Both the position numbers and the translations under genes were made by a program. From Tilletia caries (Eukaryota > Basidiomycota > Exobasidiomycetes > Tilletiales > Tilletiaceae): 64,000 nucleotides of DNA. The DNA lies in NCBI GenBank assembly GCA_032718865.1, contig JALUTQ010000030.1, forward strand, positions 992,001-1,056,000, written 5' to 3'. Positions 62,887-64,000 of this stretch are shown here, piece by piece. How positions within the stretch are numbered: the stretch's first letter is position 1; every line of letters begins with the position of its first letter. The notes under the pieces are model-generated. The model was given only the letters and a program-made list of their open reading frames with translations, was not told the DNA's origin and ran no database searches.

Positions 62887-63582
62887 TAAGGATGCACTTC
62901 ATCTCCGCTGTTTTGGCGGAGATTATCTCCGTGACCCCTCCCGGAGAGAATCTCCGCGTAGATTATCTCCGCTGCACAAAAATCTCCGCGGAGATCTCCT
63001 TTCCGCCGTGATGTACAGGGTAGGGAGATGAATCACAGCAGGCCAGAAACGGCGGAGTTGCGGAGTCGAGTTTGAAAATGTGCATCTCCGCGGCATCTAC
63101 GGCGTAACTCCGCGTCTCCGCCGATGGACAAGAAACCCTGCCGAGACCCCTTCAGACTACAGGGTCTCAAGGGGTTTCTCTAATGGGATGGAGTCTCAGT
63201 TCGGTCTCGGATCGCTCAGCAGGGTCTGAAATCAGAACAAATCCACCCAACGCCTTGTCTCGTGCATATCAGCCGCTATGGACACTTCCTATACTGCTTT
63301 GAACTGCTTTTGGAAGGTTTGAACTGTGCAAAGATGTGATTCTGACCAAATATCTTACCTATCGGCGGAGACGCGGAGTTACGCCGTAGATGCCGCGGAG
63401 ATGGGGTAGGGAGATGCTTTTTCAGAAGCACAAAAATCTTGACGGGGTAGGGAGTTTTTCTATTTCGACTGAAGCCAATTTCTGTCATCTCCGCAGCCGG
63501 AGCTCCGAGAAAACGGCACGGAGATGCGGCGGAGACAGCGGAAAGGAGATAATCTCCGCGGAGATCTCCGTGTGCATCCTTA
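62887..63582. mobile_element. 696-base foldback MITE (TAAGG family, second copy type)
   Basis: The ends are TAAGGATGCAC and its complement, with CTTCGGGG before and CTTCGGGA after (7 of 8 the same). Removing it rejoins the RT frame (FPEGSYAAMLDAQEAF). Inside, a perfect 43-base inverted repeat pairs 63083-63125 with 63361-63403 around a 235-base loop, and CTCCGC/GCGGAG words fill the rest. It shares the TAAGG start, length, 8-base duplication and GGAG/CTCC style with the MITE at 7118-7799, but the interior sequence differs. Confidence 0.82.
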
Positions 63583-63860
63583 CTTCGGGAAATCCCGAAT
63601 CTGATGAAAGAGAGAAAGGAGAGAGAGCAGATCAGCCCACCATTCCAAATGAATTTGATCCAATGATTCAAGAGTCCAACGAGATGATGATGATGAATGA
63701 GGAGCAAACATCGAGTTGGCAAAGCCAGAGCTCGGAAATTGATTGATCGTGAAGCAGAGGGATTACACCATGCTACTGATTGATGAGAGTGATGGAGTGG
63801 AGAGAGAGGGCAGAGGTCTCAAAGGACCACGCAAAGTTGGGGAAGGAACTGAACACTAAC

Positions 63861-64000
63861 CTGATCGACCATCGCCGTAAAACCGTCCCAGCCACACACG
63901 AACTCATCAGAGTCGATGTAGGCGTTGATCGAGGCAGCAGCCTCTGGACCGGCCTTCCTCGGGAAGGAGAAGTCTTGAATCATCCTGAACTTCCCGCCAG
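63861..64000 (-). CDS. DIRS copy C reverse transcriptase, upstream exon (partial)
   Basis: Reads GGKFRMIQDFSFPRKAG, then AAASINAYIDSDEFVCGWDG and FTAMVDQ before a GTTAGT donor at 63860. This is the RT block that in copy A reads KVRLIQDFSHPKKEK...ESDEFLTGWDS. The matching acceptor is probably CATCAG at about 63605, followed by IRDFPE and the MITE. The exon continues beyond the window. Confidence 0.75.

Larger units (their letters stand above)
60353..64000 (-). mobile_element. DIRS-like retrotransposon, copy C, runs off the right edge
   Basis: Reverse transcriptase, RNase H and tyrosine recombinase are read in one long minus-strand frame. The upstream RT exon reaches the window edge, so gag and the 5' terminus lie outside. 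A MITE interrupts the RT (62887-63582). Confidence 0.85.

Overview
The window looks like a fungal nuclear chromosome, most likely a basidiomycete. Genes carry short introns (about 45-110 bases, mostly with GTGAGT or GTAAGT donors), and the set includes a GH45 cellulase, a secreted class 3 lipase, a GCN1-type HEAT fragment and a Crypton recombinase with an Ndc10/GCR1-like layout. The lineage (for example Pucciniomycotina) is an inference; no rRNA or other marker gene is present. No bacterial-style operons, CRISPR arrays or rRNA genes were seen.

Most of the window is transposable elements, many nested in one another. From left to right: a multi-exon Crypton-type tyrosine recombinase gene (175-4248); a 3' copia remnant (about 6816-10137) whose 5' edge is joined to a 410-base copy of a host secreted-protein gene and which is split by a foldback MITE (7118-7799); a GH45 endoglucanase gene (10918-12422); a small gag-only LTR element (13665-15585); a class 3 lipase gene on the minus strand (15716-17410); a Harbinger-like MITE (17599-23719) that has received a 4.2-kb PIF/Harbinger element (17611-21849) and a Tc1/mariner element (22073-23641).

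From 24524 to about 41640 lies a broken gypsy-type element that has taken four further insertions: a solo LTR (25897-26192), a 7.36-kb hAT element (26301-33659), a full-length gypsy element with matching 400-base LTRs (34337-41157), and a DIRS-like element (about 41640-46100). Target-site duplications of the first three are readable, and removing them restores the gag reading. A second, decayed DIRS-like element follows on the minus strand (46361-50182).

The right part has most of the host genes: two hypothetical minus-strand genes (50523-50822, 51270-52100), a long 2-oxoglutarate/Fe(II) dioxygenase-like gene (52636-55869), a GCN1 fragment (56212-56547), and a divergent pair of small secreted-protein genes with the same intron layout (56770-57297 minus, 58568-59204 plus). 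A third DIRS-like element (60353 to the right edge, minus) carries a foldback MITE (62887-63582).

The three most unusual observations are: (1) the hAT element carries, besides its transposase, a divergent gene encoding a coiled-coil protein joined to a serine/threonine kinase domain, and the terminal CATCCG-type repeats recur between the two genes; (2) the intact gypsy pol has a split RNase H, with its first strand in the usual place and the remainder moved behind the integrase; (3) a 410-base host promoter plus signal-peptide segment is duplicated without a visible mismatch 50 kb away and fused in frame to copia integrase at a splice border.
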